Both the position numbers and the translations under genes were made by a program. The notes under the pieces were generated by a model. That model was not told where the DNA came from. It searched no databases and worked only from the letters and a program-made list of their open reading frames with translations. 64,000 nt of DNA, taken from the NCBI RefSeq assembly GCF_000974445.1, contig NZ_BBOJ01000013.1:1-64000 (forward strand), given 5' to 3'. The DNA comes from Lentzea aerocolonigenes (GTDB lineage: Bacteria; Actinomycetota; Actinomycetes; Mycobacteriales; Pseudonocardiaceae). This document shows, piece after piece, positions 26,204 to 34,678 of the stretch (the stretch's first letter is position 1; every line of letters begins with the position of its first letter).

Positions 26204-27335
26204 CAGCCTTCTCCAGCAGCACGGTGAACTCGGGGTCCCACGCCATCCGCACCGGCTGTCCCGGCGCGCCCGCGTCGTCGATGCGCTGGGCGTTCTGCAC
26301 GAACGCCACCAGCTCGCCACCGGGGGTGTCCACCACGAACTGGGTCGAAACGCCCGTGTAGACGACGTCGTGCACGACGCCCTGGAGCACGCACCAGCCA
26401 GCCGGTGGCTCGGCGGTGGTGTTGAAGAGGTGGACCTTCTCCGGGCGGACGGTCGCGGCGACCTTCCGGCCGTGGCCGACGCTGCCCGAGAACCGGGCGC
26501 GCAACCGCGTCGCACCGGGAGCGGTCAGTTCGGCGAACTCACCGTCCACACCGGACACCTCGGCGTCGAGGATGTTCGACGTGCCGATGAACCCGGCGAC
26601 GAACCTCGTGGCGGGGCGTTCGTAGACGTCCTCGGGATAACCGACCTGCTCGATCCTGCCCGCGTTCATCACGGCGATGCGGTGCGAGAGGACCAGCGCC
26701 TCTTCCTGGTCGTGCGTGACGTAGAGGAACGTCGTGCCGACCTCACGTTGGATGCGCATCAGCTCGATCTGCAGCTCCTTGCGGAGCTTGGCGTCGAGCG
26801 CACCGAGAGGTTCGTCGAGCAGCAGCAGCTGCGGACCGGCGGCGAGCGCACGGGCGATGGCGACGCGCTGCTGCTGACCGCCGGACAGCTGCGCGGGCCT
26901 GCGTTTGGCGAACTGGGAGAGGCGCACGAGTTCGAGGTGCTCGCCGACGCGCCTCTTCAGCTCGTCACCGCGGATCTTCTTGCGCTTGAGGCCGTACGCG
27001 ACGTTGTCCCACACGGACATGTGCGGGAACAGCGCGTACGACTGGAAGACGGTGTTGACGTCCCGCCGGTACGGAGGGACGCCCACCATGTCGTTGCCGT
27101 CGAGCTCGATGCGGCCCTCGTCGGGGTCGACGAACCCGGCGATCATGCGCAGGACCGTGGTCTTGCCGCAGCCGGACGGGCCGAGCACCGAGAAGAACTC
27201 GCCCTCGTGGACGTCGAGCGAGATGCCGTCGACCGCCACCTGGTCGGAGAAGCGCTTGCGCACCCCGTGGAGACCGATCTCGACGGGAGCGAACGTGTCC
27301 GGGGTGGAGGCCTCAGCGGGAGAGAAGCCGGTCAA
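26196..27335 (-). CDS. potA: ABC transporter ATP-binding protein, PotA-like
   Basis: Cytoplasmic ATPase of the importer, about 379 residues. It has Walker A GPSGCGKTT, Q-loop FQSYALFPH, signature LSGGQQQR, Walker B LLLLDEPLGALDAK and the switch histidine in VTHDQEE, followed by a C-terminal TOBE domain (about 290-375). The start is uncertain: the frame is open far upstream, but the first domain strand begins near 27280. TTG at 27335, preceded by GAAGG, is my choice; TTG 27353 is an alternative. First gene of the operon. Confidence 0.88.
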   Translation of the reverse strand: MTGFSPAEASTPDTFAPVEIGLHGVRKRFSDQVAVDGISLDVHEGEFFSVLGPSGCGKTTVLRMIAGFVDPDEGRIELDGNDMVGVPPYRRDVNTVFQSYALFPHMSVWDNVAYGLKRKKIRGDELKRRVGEHLELVRLSQFAKRRPAQLSGGQQQRVAIARALAAGPQLLLLDEPLGALDAKLRKELQIELMRIQREVGTTFLYVTHDQEEALVLSHRIAVMNAGRIEQVGYPEDVYERPATRFVAGFIGTSNILDAEVSGVDGEFAELTAPGATRLRARFSGSVGHGRKVAATVRPEKVHLFNTTAEPPAGWCVLQGVVHDVVYTGVSTQFVVDTPGGELVAFVQNAQRIDDAGAPGQPVRMAWDPEFTVLLEKADD

Positions 27336-27492
27336 GTCGAGGCGCCTTCGCAAGATCGGACGGGAGTGGCAGCGCTGAGCGTAGACGCCACGCGACCTGG
27401 CCGGTAAGTCGTGCGCGCGCGACCTCACACATCCGAGCGCACCCACATGTGCGACGATGACCTCGTAATCCGGATGAGCAGTGGAGGAAACC

Positions 27493-27750
27493 GTGGCTTC
27501 GTCCTCGGAACTGGACAAGCGTCCTGCCGTCGACCCTCACGAGGAGCCGTCGCACGAGTGGGGCTGGCACGGCCAGCTGCCCAAGGGCACGCGCATCGCC
27601 GGCTGGCTCTCCGCGATCTTCGTGTTCCTCATGCTGATCGGCAACCACCACGGCAACACGGAGAACATCTACCTCGTCGCCACCGGTGTGGTGATCATCG
27701 CACTGCTGGTGTGGGACGCCGCGCGCCGCAAGAAGCCCTGGCGCCGCTAG
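27493..27750 (+). CDS. DUF2631-family small membrane protein
   Basis: An 85-residue protein with a hydrophilic N-terminus (HEEPSHEWGWHG) and two membrane helices (about 38-55 and 61-78), matching DUF2631, an actinobacterial family with no known function. The GTG at 27493 is preferred over GTG 27481 because GGAGG lies 5 bp upstream of it. A homologue (Rv2876) occupies the same part of the M. tuberculosis map. It is divergent from potA. Confidence 0.85.
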   Translation: MASSSELDKRPAVDPHEEPSHEWGWHGQLPKGTRIAGWLSAIFVFLMLIGNHHGNTENIYLVATGVVIIALLVWDAARRKKPWRR

Positions 27751-28653
27751 CTAGACCTCGAGCACGATCTTGCCCTGGGTGCGACCCGTCTCGCCCAGGG
27801 CATGCGCTTTTCCGGCGTCCTCGAGCGGGAACGTCGCGTCGACGTGCACCCTGAGCTCGCCGCTCTCGACCAGTGCCGCGATCGCCTCCAGCCCGGCGCG
27901 GTCGGGTTCGACCAGGATCGGGCTGGTCCTGATGTCGTCGCGGATCGGCCTGTCCACTCCGGACGGCACGCCGACGAACAGACCGCCGGGACGCACCGAG
28001 TCCGGTGAGGCGCCTCCGACCAGGTCGACGAACACGTCGACGTCGGTGCCGGCGTAGTCCGTCTTCGTGTAGTCGATCACCTCGTCGGCGCCGAGGTCCT
28101 TCAGGAACGCGTGCTTGGGTTCGCGCGCGGTGCCGATGACGTGCGCGCCGCGGGCCTTCGCGATCTGCACCGCGAGGTGGCCGACGCCGCCCGCCGCGGC
28201 CGTGATCAGCACCTTCTGCCCAGGCTGCACGTCAGCGGTGTCGACCAGGATCTGCCACGCGGTGAGCGCCGCGAGCGGGAGGCCTGCCGCCTCGACGTGG
28301 GTGAGACCCTTCGGCTTCTTCGCGAAGTGGCGGGACGGCGCGGTGACGTACTCGGCGTAGGCACTCGCAGCGTGGGGGAAGCGCGGCATGCCGTAGACCT
28401 CGTCGCCGGGCTTGAGCGTCGTCACACCGAAACCGACCTCCTCGACGACACCCGAGACGTCCCAGCCGAGGACCAGCGGGAACGCCTGCAGGCCGGCCAT
28501 GCCGCCGCCCGCGCGGGTCTTCCAGTCGACCGGGTTGATGCCGGCCGCGTGCACCCTGACCAGCACCTCCGTCGGAAGCGGTGAGGGCTTGGGCACCTCG
28601 GTGAGGGTGAGGACTTCCGGGCCGCCGAACTCGTTCTGGGTGATCGCTCGCAT
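27751..28653 (-). CDS. NADP-dependent oxidoreductase, quinone-reductase (MDR) family
   Basis: A 300-residue medium-chain reductase. N-terminal GroES-like domain with VHAAGINPVDWKTRAGGG, then the Rossmann domain with LITAAAGGVGHLAVQIAKARGA. No zinc-ligand cysteines are evident, so it belongs to the zinc-free quinone oxidoreductase branch. It abuts the DUF2631 gene end to end and is divergent from an HxlR regulator, a pairing often seen for quinone or aldehyde stress responses. Confidence 0.9.
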   Translation of the reverse strand: MRAITQNEFGGPEVLTLTEVPKPSPLPTEVLVRVHAAGINPVDWKTRAGGGMAGLQAFPLVLGWDVSGVVEEVGFGVTTLKPGDEVYGMPRFPHAASAYAEYVTAPSRHFAKKPKGLTHVEAAGLPLAALTAWQILVDTADVQPGQKVLITAAAGGVGHLAVQIAKARGAHVIGTAREPKHAFLKDLGADEVIDYTKTDYAGTDVDVFVDLVGGASPDSVRPGGLFVGVPSGVDRPIRDDIRTSPILVEPDRAGLEAIAALVESGELRVHVDATFPLEDAGKAHALGETGRTQGKIVLEV

Positions 28654-28696
28654 GGTTGGTAAGCCTCAGGGATCTGGTCTCCGTTGGCAATTAGGC

Positions 28697-28732
28697 ACTA
28701 GTTTGTGCACTAGGTACCTGATAGAAACTAGT
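28697..28732. promoter_or_regulatory. Operator-like inverted repeat between oxidoreductase and HxlR genes
   Basis: ACTAGTTT and AAACTAGT form a perfect 8-bp inverted repeat with a 20-bp spacer that itself contains GTGCAC and GGTACC palindromes. The right arm ends at the HxlR start codon (28734). This fits an HxlR dimer site blocking both divergent genes. Confidence 0.6.
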
Positions 28733-28733
28733 C

Positions 28734-29114
28734 GTGATCAGGGACGTTTACCTCAAGATGTGCCCGTGCCGCGACCTGCTGGACATGGTCGCGTCGAAGT
28801 GGACGGCGTTGGCGATCGGTGCACTGGAAGAGGGGCCCAAGAGGTTCGGTGAGCTCAAACGGCGGTTGGACGGCGTCAGCCAGAAGATGCTCACCCAGAC
28901 GTTGCGCACGTTGGAGCGCGATGGGCTCGTCACGCGCACGGTGTACCCCTCGGTGCCGTTGCGCGTCGAGTACGAGCTGACCGAGCTCGGGCGCAGTGTC
29001 ACCGAGCCGCTGGCCGCACTGCGGTCGTGGGCGCAGCGCAACTACGAGTCGGTCGCGCAGGCCCGGGAGACGTTCGACGCCGCGGAGCCCTTGGGGCTGG
29101 AGCCCGCCCGCTAG
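28734..29114 (+). CDS. HxlR-family transcriptional regulator
   Basis: A 126-residue winged-helix regulator with the family N-terminus CPCRDLLDMVASKWTALAIGAL and the recognition region LDGVSQKMLTQTLRTLERDGLV. The N-terminal cysteines (10 and 12) resemble the redox-sensing cysteine of HypR and QorR homologues. It starts with GTG at 28734 and is divergent from the quinone oxidoreductase, so it probably represses that gene until a quinone or aldehyde reacts with the cysteine; the trigger is inference. Confidence 0.9.
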   Translation: MIRDVYLKMCPCRDLLDMVASKWTALAIGALEEGPKRFGELKRRLDGVSQKMLTQTLRTLERDGLVTRTVYPSVPLRVEYELTELGRSVTEPLAALRSWAQRNYESVAQARETFDAAEPLGLEPAR

Positions 29115-29115
29115 C

Positions 29116-30666
29116 TCACTGGATCGTCCACCCGAACTGGAACTCGAGCTTGTAGCCCTCGCAGTTCGCTTGGTTCGAGTCGAAGTGGGTGCCGTTGAAC
29201 AGGCAGCGGTACAGCGGCAGCGACGGGGCGTCGGACGGCTTCTCCGTGAAGACGTAGCCGAGCGTCCCGAGCACCGTCTGCCCCTCGCAGGTCGAGGACA
29301 CCGACGTCATGTGGTCTTCGGAGTTGTTGATGCGGCAGGCGTACAGGGGTTTGGTGCCCGGTTCGGGCTCGGCCGCCAGCTTGCCCATGCTGAACTCGAC
29401 GTTGAACCCCGCGGGAGTGCCCACGGACGGCGTGCCGCTGAAGTGGTAGGTGCCGCTCTTGAGGTGCCGGTTCAGCACGAGCGTCTTGCGCGGCGGCTTC
29501 GGCTGGCTCGTCGGCGGCTGGGCCGCCGGTTGCGTGGTCTGGGTGGGCTTCGAGCTGCTCACCGAGGAACTGGACGGCGCGGCACTGCTGCTCGGCGCCG
29601 CGCTGCTGCTCGACGGCGCACTGGACGTGGTGCTCGACGGCGGCTGTTCGGAGCTGGGTCGCTGCTGCGCGGCGGCCGCACCCGGCTGGGTCTCCGGCTT
29701 GAGGAGGAACACGGCGGCGAGCGCGATCACCACCAGCGCGGCCGCGGCACCGGCGAACACCCCGATCTTCTTGCGGGACTTGGGTTTCTCGTCCCAGTCC
29801 GCGTGCGTCGGCGTGTTCGGCGCGACGTAGGTGGTGACCGGTTCGATGACGACGGTCTGCTCGGACACCGTGAGCGGCTTGACCACCGTGGTGCGGCCGC
29901 TGAGCCGTTCCCTCAGCTGGTCCGCCGTGAGCCGCCGCGTCTCGTCCTGGGCGAGCAACGCCATGATCGTGTCGCCGAGCGGCCCCCTGGTGCGCTGGAG
30001 AACCGGCTCCTCGTACATGATCGCGTGCATGGTGGCCGCGGTGGTGTCGCGGTGGAAAGGCGCGCGCCCCTCAGCCGCGTGGAACATGGTGGCGCCCAAC
30101 GCCCACAGGTCGCTCGCCGGTGAAGGATGCTTGCCGGCGAACAACTCCGGCGCCATGTAACCGGGCGAGCCCATGATGCCGCCGGTCGCCGTCAGACCCG
30201 GATCGTCCATCACGCGGGCGATGCCGAAGTCCGCGAGCTTCACCCGGCCATCGGGCAACACCATGATGTTGCTGGGCTTGACGTCCCGGTGCACGATGCC
30301 CGCCGCGTGCGCCACCTCCAGCGCGTTCAGCGTCTGCAGGCCGATGTCGGCGACCTGGTCCTCGGTGAGGGCCTGGCGGGTCATCACCTCGGACAGCGTG
30401 GGCGCCTCGACGAGCTCCATGACGAGGTACGTGACGCCGTCCTCGACGATGACGTCGTAGATGGCGACGACGTTCGGGCTGTTCAGCCGCCCGGCCGTGC
30501 GGGCCTCGCGCAACACGCGGTCGGTCTCGGTGGTCCGCAGCTCCTTGAGCGCGACCTGCCGTCCGATGACCCGGTCCTCGGCCAGCCAGACGACCCCCAT
30601 GCCGCCCCGGCCGAGTTCTCTGATCGTCGCGTACCGGCCCGCGACCAGTCTCGTCGGTTCCCCCAC
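29116..30666 (-). CDS. Transmembrane serine/threonine protein kinase
   Basis: A 516-residue PknB-type kinase. Kinase domain about 11-255: GRGGMG loop (19-24), Lys41, catalytic HRDVKPSN (Asp128), DFG (146-148), GSPGYMAPE. A juxtamembrane stretch with many Thr and Val (260-290) may be phosphorylated. One membrane helix (301-322) is followed by a Ser/Gln/Pro-rich linker and an outer domain of about 115 residues with four cysteines, beginning near HLKSGTYHFSG. That domain is not a PASTA repeat and I do not recognise it. The GTG at 30666 is the start nearest the domain boundary. Confidence 0.9.
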   Translation of the reverse strand: MGEPTRLVAGRYATIRELGRGGMGVVWLAEDRVIGRQVALKELRTTETDRVLREARTAGRLNSPNVVAIYDVIVEDGVTYLVMELVEAPTLSEVMTRQALTEDQVADIGLQTLNALEVAHAAGIVHRDVKPSNIMVLPDGRVKLADFGIARVMDDPGLTATGGIMGSPGYMAPELFAGKHPSPASDLWALGATMFHAAEGRAPFHRDTTAATMHAIMYEEPVLQRTRGPLGDTIMALLAQDETRRLTADQLRERLSGRTTVVKPLTVSEQTVVIEPVTTYVAPNTPTHADWDEKPKSRKKIGVFAGAAAALVVIALAAVFLLKPETQPGAAAAQQRPSSEQPPSSTTSSAPSSSSAAPSSSAAPSSSSVSSSKPTQTTQPAAQPPTSQPKPPRKTLVLNRHLKSGTYHFSGTPSVGTPAGFNVEFSMGKLAAEPEPGTKPLYACRINNSEDHMTSVSSTCEGQTVLGTLGYVFTEKPSDAPSLPLYRCLFNGTHFDSNQANCEGYKLEFQFGWTIQ

Positions 30667-30809
30667 GACGCCGCATGGTAGCCGCACGGTCTCGCGGCGC
30701 AGTTTCCCGTGTCGGTTCTCCAGGCGCAGACCCGGCAGGAGAGCCGAGCAGTGGTCACGCTTCCCGCGAACCACTCCACTGATTCGATCGCCCTGCCACC
30801 ATCGACGAC

Positions 30810-31121
30810 GTGACAAACGAAGATCAGATCGACCGCATCCGGCTGCGTCTCAGCGAGGGCCTGCCCGATCACGGCGTGCGCGAGATCATCCCCCGCGGCG
30901 CGTTCCCACAACCAGGCGGCTGGTCGTTCCTGCTCGTCACCGAAACCGACGAGCAGTTCAGGCAGCTGAAGCAGTCCGATCCGCTCCTGCCGGAAGTGCT
31001 CGGGGTGTTGCGCGGTTGCGATGTGACTGAGCCTCAGCTCTCGTGGGTCAGCACCCGAGCGGTGTCGCAGGAGACCCTCGACAACCACTTCGACGGCAGC
31101 TGGTTCAACTGGCTGAGGTGA
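30810..31121 (+). CDS. Hypothetical protein, 103 residues
   Basis: A small soluble protein with no membrane segment, divergent from the kinase gene and convergent with rlmN (4 bp apart). Compositionally it looks coding (third-position GC and even amino-acid usage). The sequence has a PQPGGWSFLLVTETDEQFRQL core. I do not recognise the family. GTG start at 30810 without a strong ribosome-binding site. Confidence 0.6.
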   Translation: MTNEDQIDRIRLRLSEGLPDHGVREIIPRGAFPQPGGWSFLLVTETDEQFRQLKQSDPLLPEVLGVLRGCDVTEPQLSWVSTRAVSQETLDNHFDGSWFNWLR

Positions 31122-31125
31122 CCAA

Positions 31126-32232
31126 TCACCCTTCAGCAGCGAGCTGCCCACAGGCAGCCGCGATCTCCTGCCCCCGCGTGTCCCGCACGGTGCACTCCAC
31201 ACCCTGCTCCCGCACCCGCCGCACGAACTCCCGCTCCACCGGCTTCGGCGACGCGTCCCACTTCGACCCCGGCGTCGGGTTCAACGGGATCAGGTTCACG
31301 TGCACCAGCTGCCCGAGGTGCTTGCGCAGCTTCTTGCCCAGCAGGTCGGCACGCCACCCCTGGTCGTTGATGTCCCGGATCAGCGCGTACTCGATCGACA
31401 CCCGCCGCCCCGTCTGGTCCGCGTACCCCCGCGCCGCCTCCAGCACCTCGGCGACGTCCCAGCGCGTGTTGACCGGCACCAGCGTGTTGCGCAGCTCGTC
31501 GTCCGGCGTGTGCAACGACACCGCGAGCCTGACCTGCAACTTCTCCTCGGTCAGCTTCTTGATCGCCGGCACGAGCCCGACCGTCGACACGGTCACCGTG
31601 CGCTGCGAGATGCCCAGCCCGTCCGGCGCGGGAGCCGTGATCCGGTGCACCGCCTCGATCACGCGCTTGTAGTTCGCGAGCGGCTCGCCCATGCCCATGA
31701 ACACGATGTTCGACAGGCGGCCGGGACCGCCCGGCAGCTCGCCGTCGCGCATCGCCGCGGCGCCCAGGCGCACCTGGTCCACGATCTCCGCGGTCGACAG
31801 GTTGCGCTGCAGGCCGCCCTGGCCGGTCGCGCAGAACGGGCACGCCATGCCGCAGCCCGCCTGCGACGAGATGCACAGCGTCGCGCGGTCCGGGTAGCGC
31901 ATCAGGACCGACTCGATGAGCGTGCCGTCGTGCGCGCGCAGGAGCGTCTTGGCCGTCGTCCCCTCGTCGGTGGTGACCTTGCGCACGACCGTGAACAGCG
32001 GCGGCATCAGGTCGGCGACGAGCTTGTCGCGCGAGGTGGCCGGGATGTCGGTCATCTCGGCCGGGTCGACGGTCAGGCGGCTGAAGTAGTGGTTCGACAG
32101 CTGCTTGGCGCGGAACGGCTTCTCGCCGAGAGCGGCAACGGCCTCAGCGCGCTGAGCCGGCGTGAGGTCGACCAGGTGGCGCGGCGGCAGGCCGCGCTTG
32201 GGCGCGTCGAAGACAAGGGGAAGCGAGGTCAT
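31126..32232 (-). CDS. rlmN: 23S rRNA (A2503-C2) / tRNA (A37-C2) methyltransferase
   Basis: Radical-SAM enzyme that methylates C2 of A2503 in 23S rRNA, and of A37 in some tRNAs. In the 368-residue protein the cluster motif is CGMACPFC (Cys127, 131 and 134), followed by FMGMGEPLANY and STVGLVPAI. Two further family cysteines needed for catalysis are in the C-terminal VECTVRDTRG (methyl-carrying) and the NCD-type region. ATG 32232 follows from family length. It corresponds to Rv2880c beside cdsA in M. tuberculosis. Confidence 0.96.
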   Translation of the reverse strand: MTSLPLVFDAPKRGLPPRHLVDLTPAQRAEAVAALGEKPFRAKQLSNHYFSRLTVDPAEMTDIPATSRDKLVADLMPPLFTVVRKVTTDEGTTAKTLLRAHDGTLIESVLMRYPDRATLCISSQAGCGMACPFCATGQGGLQRNLSTAEIVDQVRLGAAAMRDGELPGGPGRLSNIVFMGMGEPLANYKRVIEAVHRITAPAPDGLGISQRTVTVSTVGLVPAIKKLTEEKLQVRLAVSLHTPDDELRNTLVPVNTRWDVAEVLEAARGYADQTGRRVSIEYALIRDINDQGWRADLLGKKLRKHLGQLVHVNLIPLNPTPGSKWDASPKPVEREFVRRVREQGVECTVRDTRGQEIAAACGQLAAEG

Positions 32233-32291
32233 AGCACATCTAGTGTCCCACGAACTTCGGCAACACAAGACCGTTGCATCGCGATAGCTTC

Positions 32292-32314
32292 CGATATATC
32301 GTTAACGACATGAT
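32292..32314 (+). promoter_or_regulatory. PadR-type operator overlapping the start codon
   Basis: CGATATATCG is followed at once by the CGTTAACG palindrome, ending at the ATG 32310. AT-rich sites of this shape, in GC-rich genomes, are typical autoregulatory operators of PadR proteins. Occupancy would block translation start as well as transcription. Confidence 0.6.
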
Positions 32315-32825
32315 GATGAAACCACACCACAGAGAGCACCACCACAGGCACCGCAGCGGTCCCTTCGGGGGCGGAGGAAGAGGCGGTGGCAGGGGCGGCC
32401 GCCAGAGGCGCGGCAACGTCCGGGCGGCCGTCCTGTCCTTGCTGGCAGAACGGCCGATGCACGGCTACGAGATCATTCAGGAGATCGCCAGGCGCACCGG
32501 CGGCGTGTGGAGCCCGAGCCCCGGGTCGGTCTACCCGACGCTGCAGATGCTCGCCGACGAGGGCCTCATCTCCGCGGAGGAAGAAGGAGGCAAGCGGTTG
32601 TTCACCCTCACCGAGCACGGCAGGACGGAGCACACGGCCCCGCCCTGGCGCGACATCGACATCCAGCTCGACCCGGTCGACGGCGAGCTGCGCACCGCGA
32701 TCACGCTGCTCGGCAGCGCGATGGAGCAGATCTCCCACGCGGGCACGCCAGAGCAGAAGGCGCGCGCGGCCGAGCTCTACAACGAGCTGCGCCGCAAGCT
32801 CTACGCCATCCTCGCCGAGGAGTGA
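32310..32825 (+). CDS. PadR-family transcriptional regulator with His/Gly/Arg-rich tail
   Basis: A 171-residue regulator. Residues about 1-35 are low-complexity (HHREHHHRHR, then GGGGRGGGRGGRQRR). The PadR winged helix follows (VRAAVLSLLAERPMHGYEIIQEI, SPGSVYPTLQMLADEGLI) and a C-terminal helical dimerisation part. The ATG 32310 is preferred; two more in-frame ATGs follow within six bases. Targets may include itself and the divergent rlmN or the following gene. The His-rich tail might bind a metal, which is speculation. Confidence 0.87.
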   Translation: MMMKPHHREHHHRHRSGPFGGGGRGGGRGGRQRRGNVRAAVLSLLAERPMHGYEIIQEIARRTGGVWSPSPGSVYPTLQMLADEGLISAEEEGGKRLFTLTEHGRTEHTAPPWRDIDIQLDPVDGELRTAITLLGSAMEQISHAGTPEQKARAAELYNELRRKLYAILAEE

Positions 32826-32826
32826 C

Positions 32827-33804
32827 CTACCACCGGTCGTGCACGTGCGGCCGGATCAGCTCGTCGTACACCGCCGCGACGGCCTTCTCGTCAACCGGCT
32901 GGAGTTCCGCGGCCCGCGAGTTCGCCCGCGCCTGCTCCACGTTGCGCGCACCGGGGATCACGACCGTGACACCGGGCTGGTCGATGATCCAGCGCAACGC
33001 GAACTGCGCCATCGTGGCACCCTCCGGCACCAGCGGCCGCAACCGCTCGACGGCCTCCAGGCCAACGTCGTAGGGGACCCCGGAGAAGGTCTCGCCGACG
33101 TCGAACGCCTCGCCGTTGCGGTTGTAGTTGCGGTGGTCGTCCGCGCCGAAAGTCGTTGCCTTGTCGTACTTCCCGGTCAGCAACCCGGACGCGAGAGGCA
33201 CCCGCGCGATGATCGCGACCCCCGCCTCGGCCGCCGCCGGCAGCACCTCCTCGAGAGGCTTGAGCCGGAACGCGTTCAGGATGATCTGCACGCTGGCCAC
33301 GTGCGGACGCCTGATCGCCTCCAGCGCCTCCTCGACCTTCTCCACGGACACGCCGTAGGCAGCGATCCGTTGCTGCTCAACCATTTCGTCCAGCGTGTCG
33401 TACACCTCGTCGCGGCTGTACACCGGCGTGGGCGGGCAGTGCAGCTGCACGAGGTCCAACGTGTCGACACCGAGGTTGCGGCGGCTCCGGTCGTTCCACG
33501 CGAGGAAGTTCTCCCGGTTGTACCCCTCAGTGACCTGCGCCGGCAGCCGCCGTCCCATCTTCGTGGCGACGAAGACGCCGTCGTCCTTGCGCTCCTTGAG
33601 GAAGCGGCCGACGAGGGTCTCGCTGCGCCCGTCGCCGTACACGTCCGCGGTGTCGAAGAAGTCGACACCCGTGTCGGCGGCGGCGTGCAGCAGCGCGAGC
33701 GCCTCGCTCTCGTCCACCTCGCCCCAGTCGGCGCCGAGCTGCCAGCAACCCAGCCCCACGACGCCCACCTGGCGGTTCAACCTGCCTGCGTTTCGCTTCT
33801 CCAC
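32827..33804 (-). CDS. Aldo/keto reductase
   Basis: A 325-residue NADPH-dependent reductase of the TIM-barrel AKR type. The catalytic tetrad is seen as FFDTADVYGDGRSE (Asp and Tyr), the Lys in FVATKMG and the His in LVQLHCPP. The C-terminal GARNVEQARAN binds the cofactor. GTG at 33804 places the family N-terminus correctly. It ends one base after the PadR stop on the opposite strand. The substrate is not known. Confidence 0.88.
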   Translation of the reverse strand: MEKRNAGRLNRQVGVVGLGCWQLGADWGEVDESEALALLHAAADTGVDFFDTADVYGDGRSETLVGRFLKERKDDGVFVATKMGRRLPAQVTEGYNRENFLAWNDRSRRNLGVDTLDLVQLHCPPTPVYSRDEVYDTLDEMVEQQRIAAYGVSVEKVEEALEAIRRPHVASVQIILNAFRLKPLEEVLPAAAEAGVAIIARVPLASGLLTGKYDKATTFGADDHRNYNRNGEAFDVGETFSGVPYDVGLEAVERLRPLVPEGATMAQFALRWIIDQPGVTVVIPGARNVEQARANSRAAELQPVDEKAVAAVYDELIRPHVHDRW

Positions 33805-33840
33805 GAACCAGAGCCTAGTCCGCCGTCGCACTTGAGGCGC

Positions 33841-34584
33841 TCACACGATCAGCCCTTTCGGTTTGCGGCGCACGTGCAGCCGGTAGCCGACCGGGAAGCT
33901 CAACCCGCCGACCGACGCGATCGCGCGTTCCGCGACCTTGGCGGAGAACTCGATGCGCAGCACCGCCTCCAGGTCCTCCCGGCTGTCGAAACGCCACTCC
34001 GCCGTGACCCGGGTGAGCGAGAAACCGTTGTCCGCGAAGAACTTCTCCACCGCCGACGGGTCGTAGCGCGGCTCGTCCGCGCACAGCCACGGCCCGTACG
34101 GCGAGGCCGCGCCGTCCAGGTCCACGATCGCGATCGCACCGCCCGGCCGCAGCACCCTGTCCGCCTCGCGCAGCCCCGGCTCGCAGCCAGGGCCGAAGAA
34201 GTACGCGGTGCGGGCGTGCACGACGTCGGCGCAGGCGTCGTCGAGCGGCAACCGTTGCGCGGGACTGGAGACGACGCGGACGTTCGGCAGCGACGCCACG
34301 CGGTTCTTCGCGCGCACCACGAGCGGCGGGTGCGGTTCGACGCCGACGACCGACCGCGCGGCCGAGCCGAAGATCGGCAGGTGGAAGCCGTCGCCGCACC
34401 CGATGTCGACGACGTCCACCCCGGCGAACGGACATTCTTCGCGTATCGCCGCCCAGATCGCACCGTGCACGTCCTGCGCGCGGTTCTCGACCTCATACAC
34501 GTCGGGCCAGTGCCAGATGTTCGGACTTGGCACGACGTCTGCCGGACGCACCGCGTTGAGCGCCGCCCGCACGAATCCCCTCAC
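33841..34584 (-). CDS. Class I SAM-dependent methyltransferase
   Basis: A 247-residue methyltransferase: SAM motif I is VDVVDIGCGDGFHLP, motif II is VVGVEPHPPLV, and post-motif LPLDDACADVVHARTAYFFGPG. These belong to the Methyltransf_11 type. GTG 34584 is preferred because a longer start would collide with the divergent VOC gene. The substrate cannot be guessed; the ORF may be co-regulated with the aldo/keto reductase 36 bp downstream. Confidence 0.84.
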   Translation of the reverse strand: MRGFVRAALNAVRPADVVPSPNIWHWPDVYEVENRAQDVHGAIWAAIREECPFAGVDVVDIGCGDGFHLPIFGSAARSVVGVEPHPPLVVRAKNRVASLPNVRVVSSPAQRLPLDDACADVVHARTAYFFGPGCEPGLREADRVLRPGGAIAIVDLDGAASPYGPWLCADEPRYDPSAVEKFFADNGFSLTRVTAEWRFDSREDLEAVLRIEFSAKVAERAIASVGGLSFPVGYRLHVRRKPKGLIV

Positions 34585-34678
34585 GAAGACACTGTAGGGC
34601 CTCGATTTGCAGGTGACAGTTCGAATTCGTCCAGTTACGGCGTAGCGTGATCGCATCTCTCCCCTGCAGGAGGCGGCA

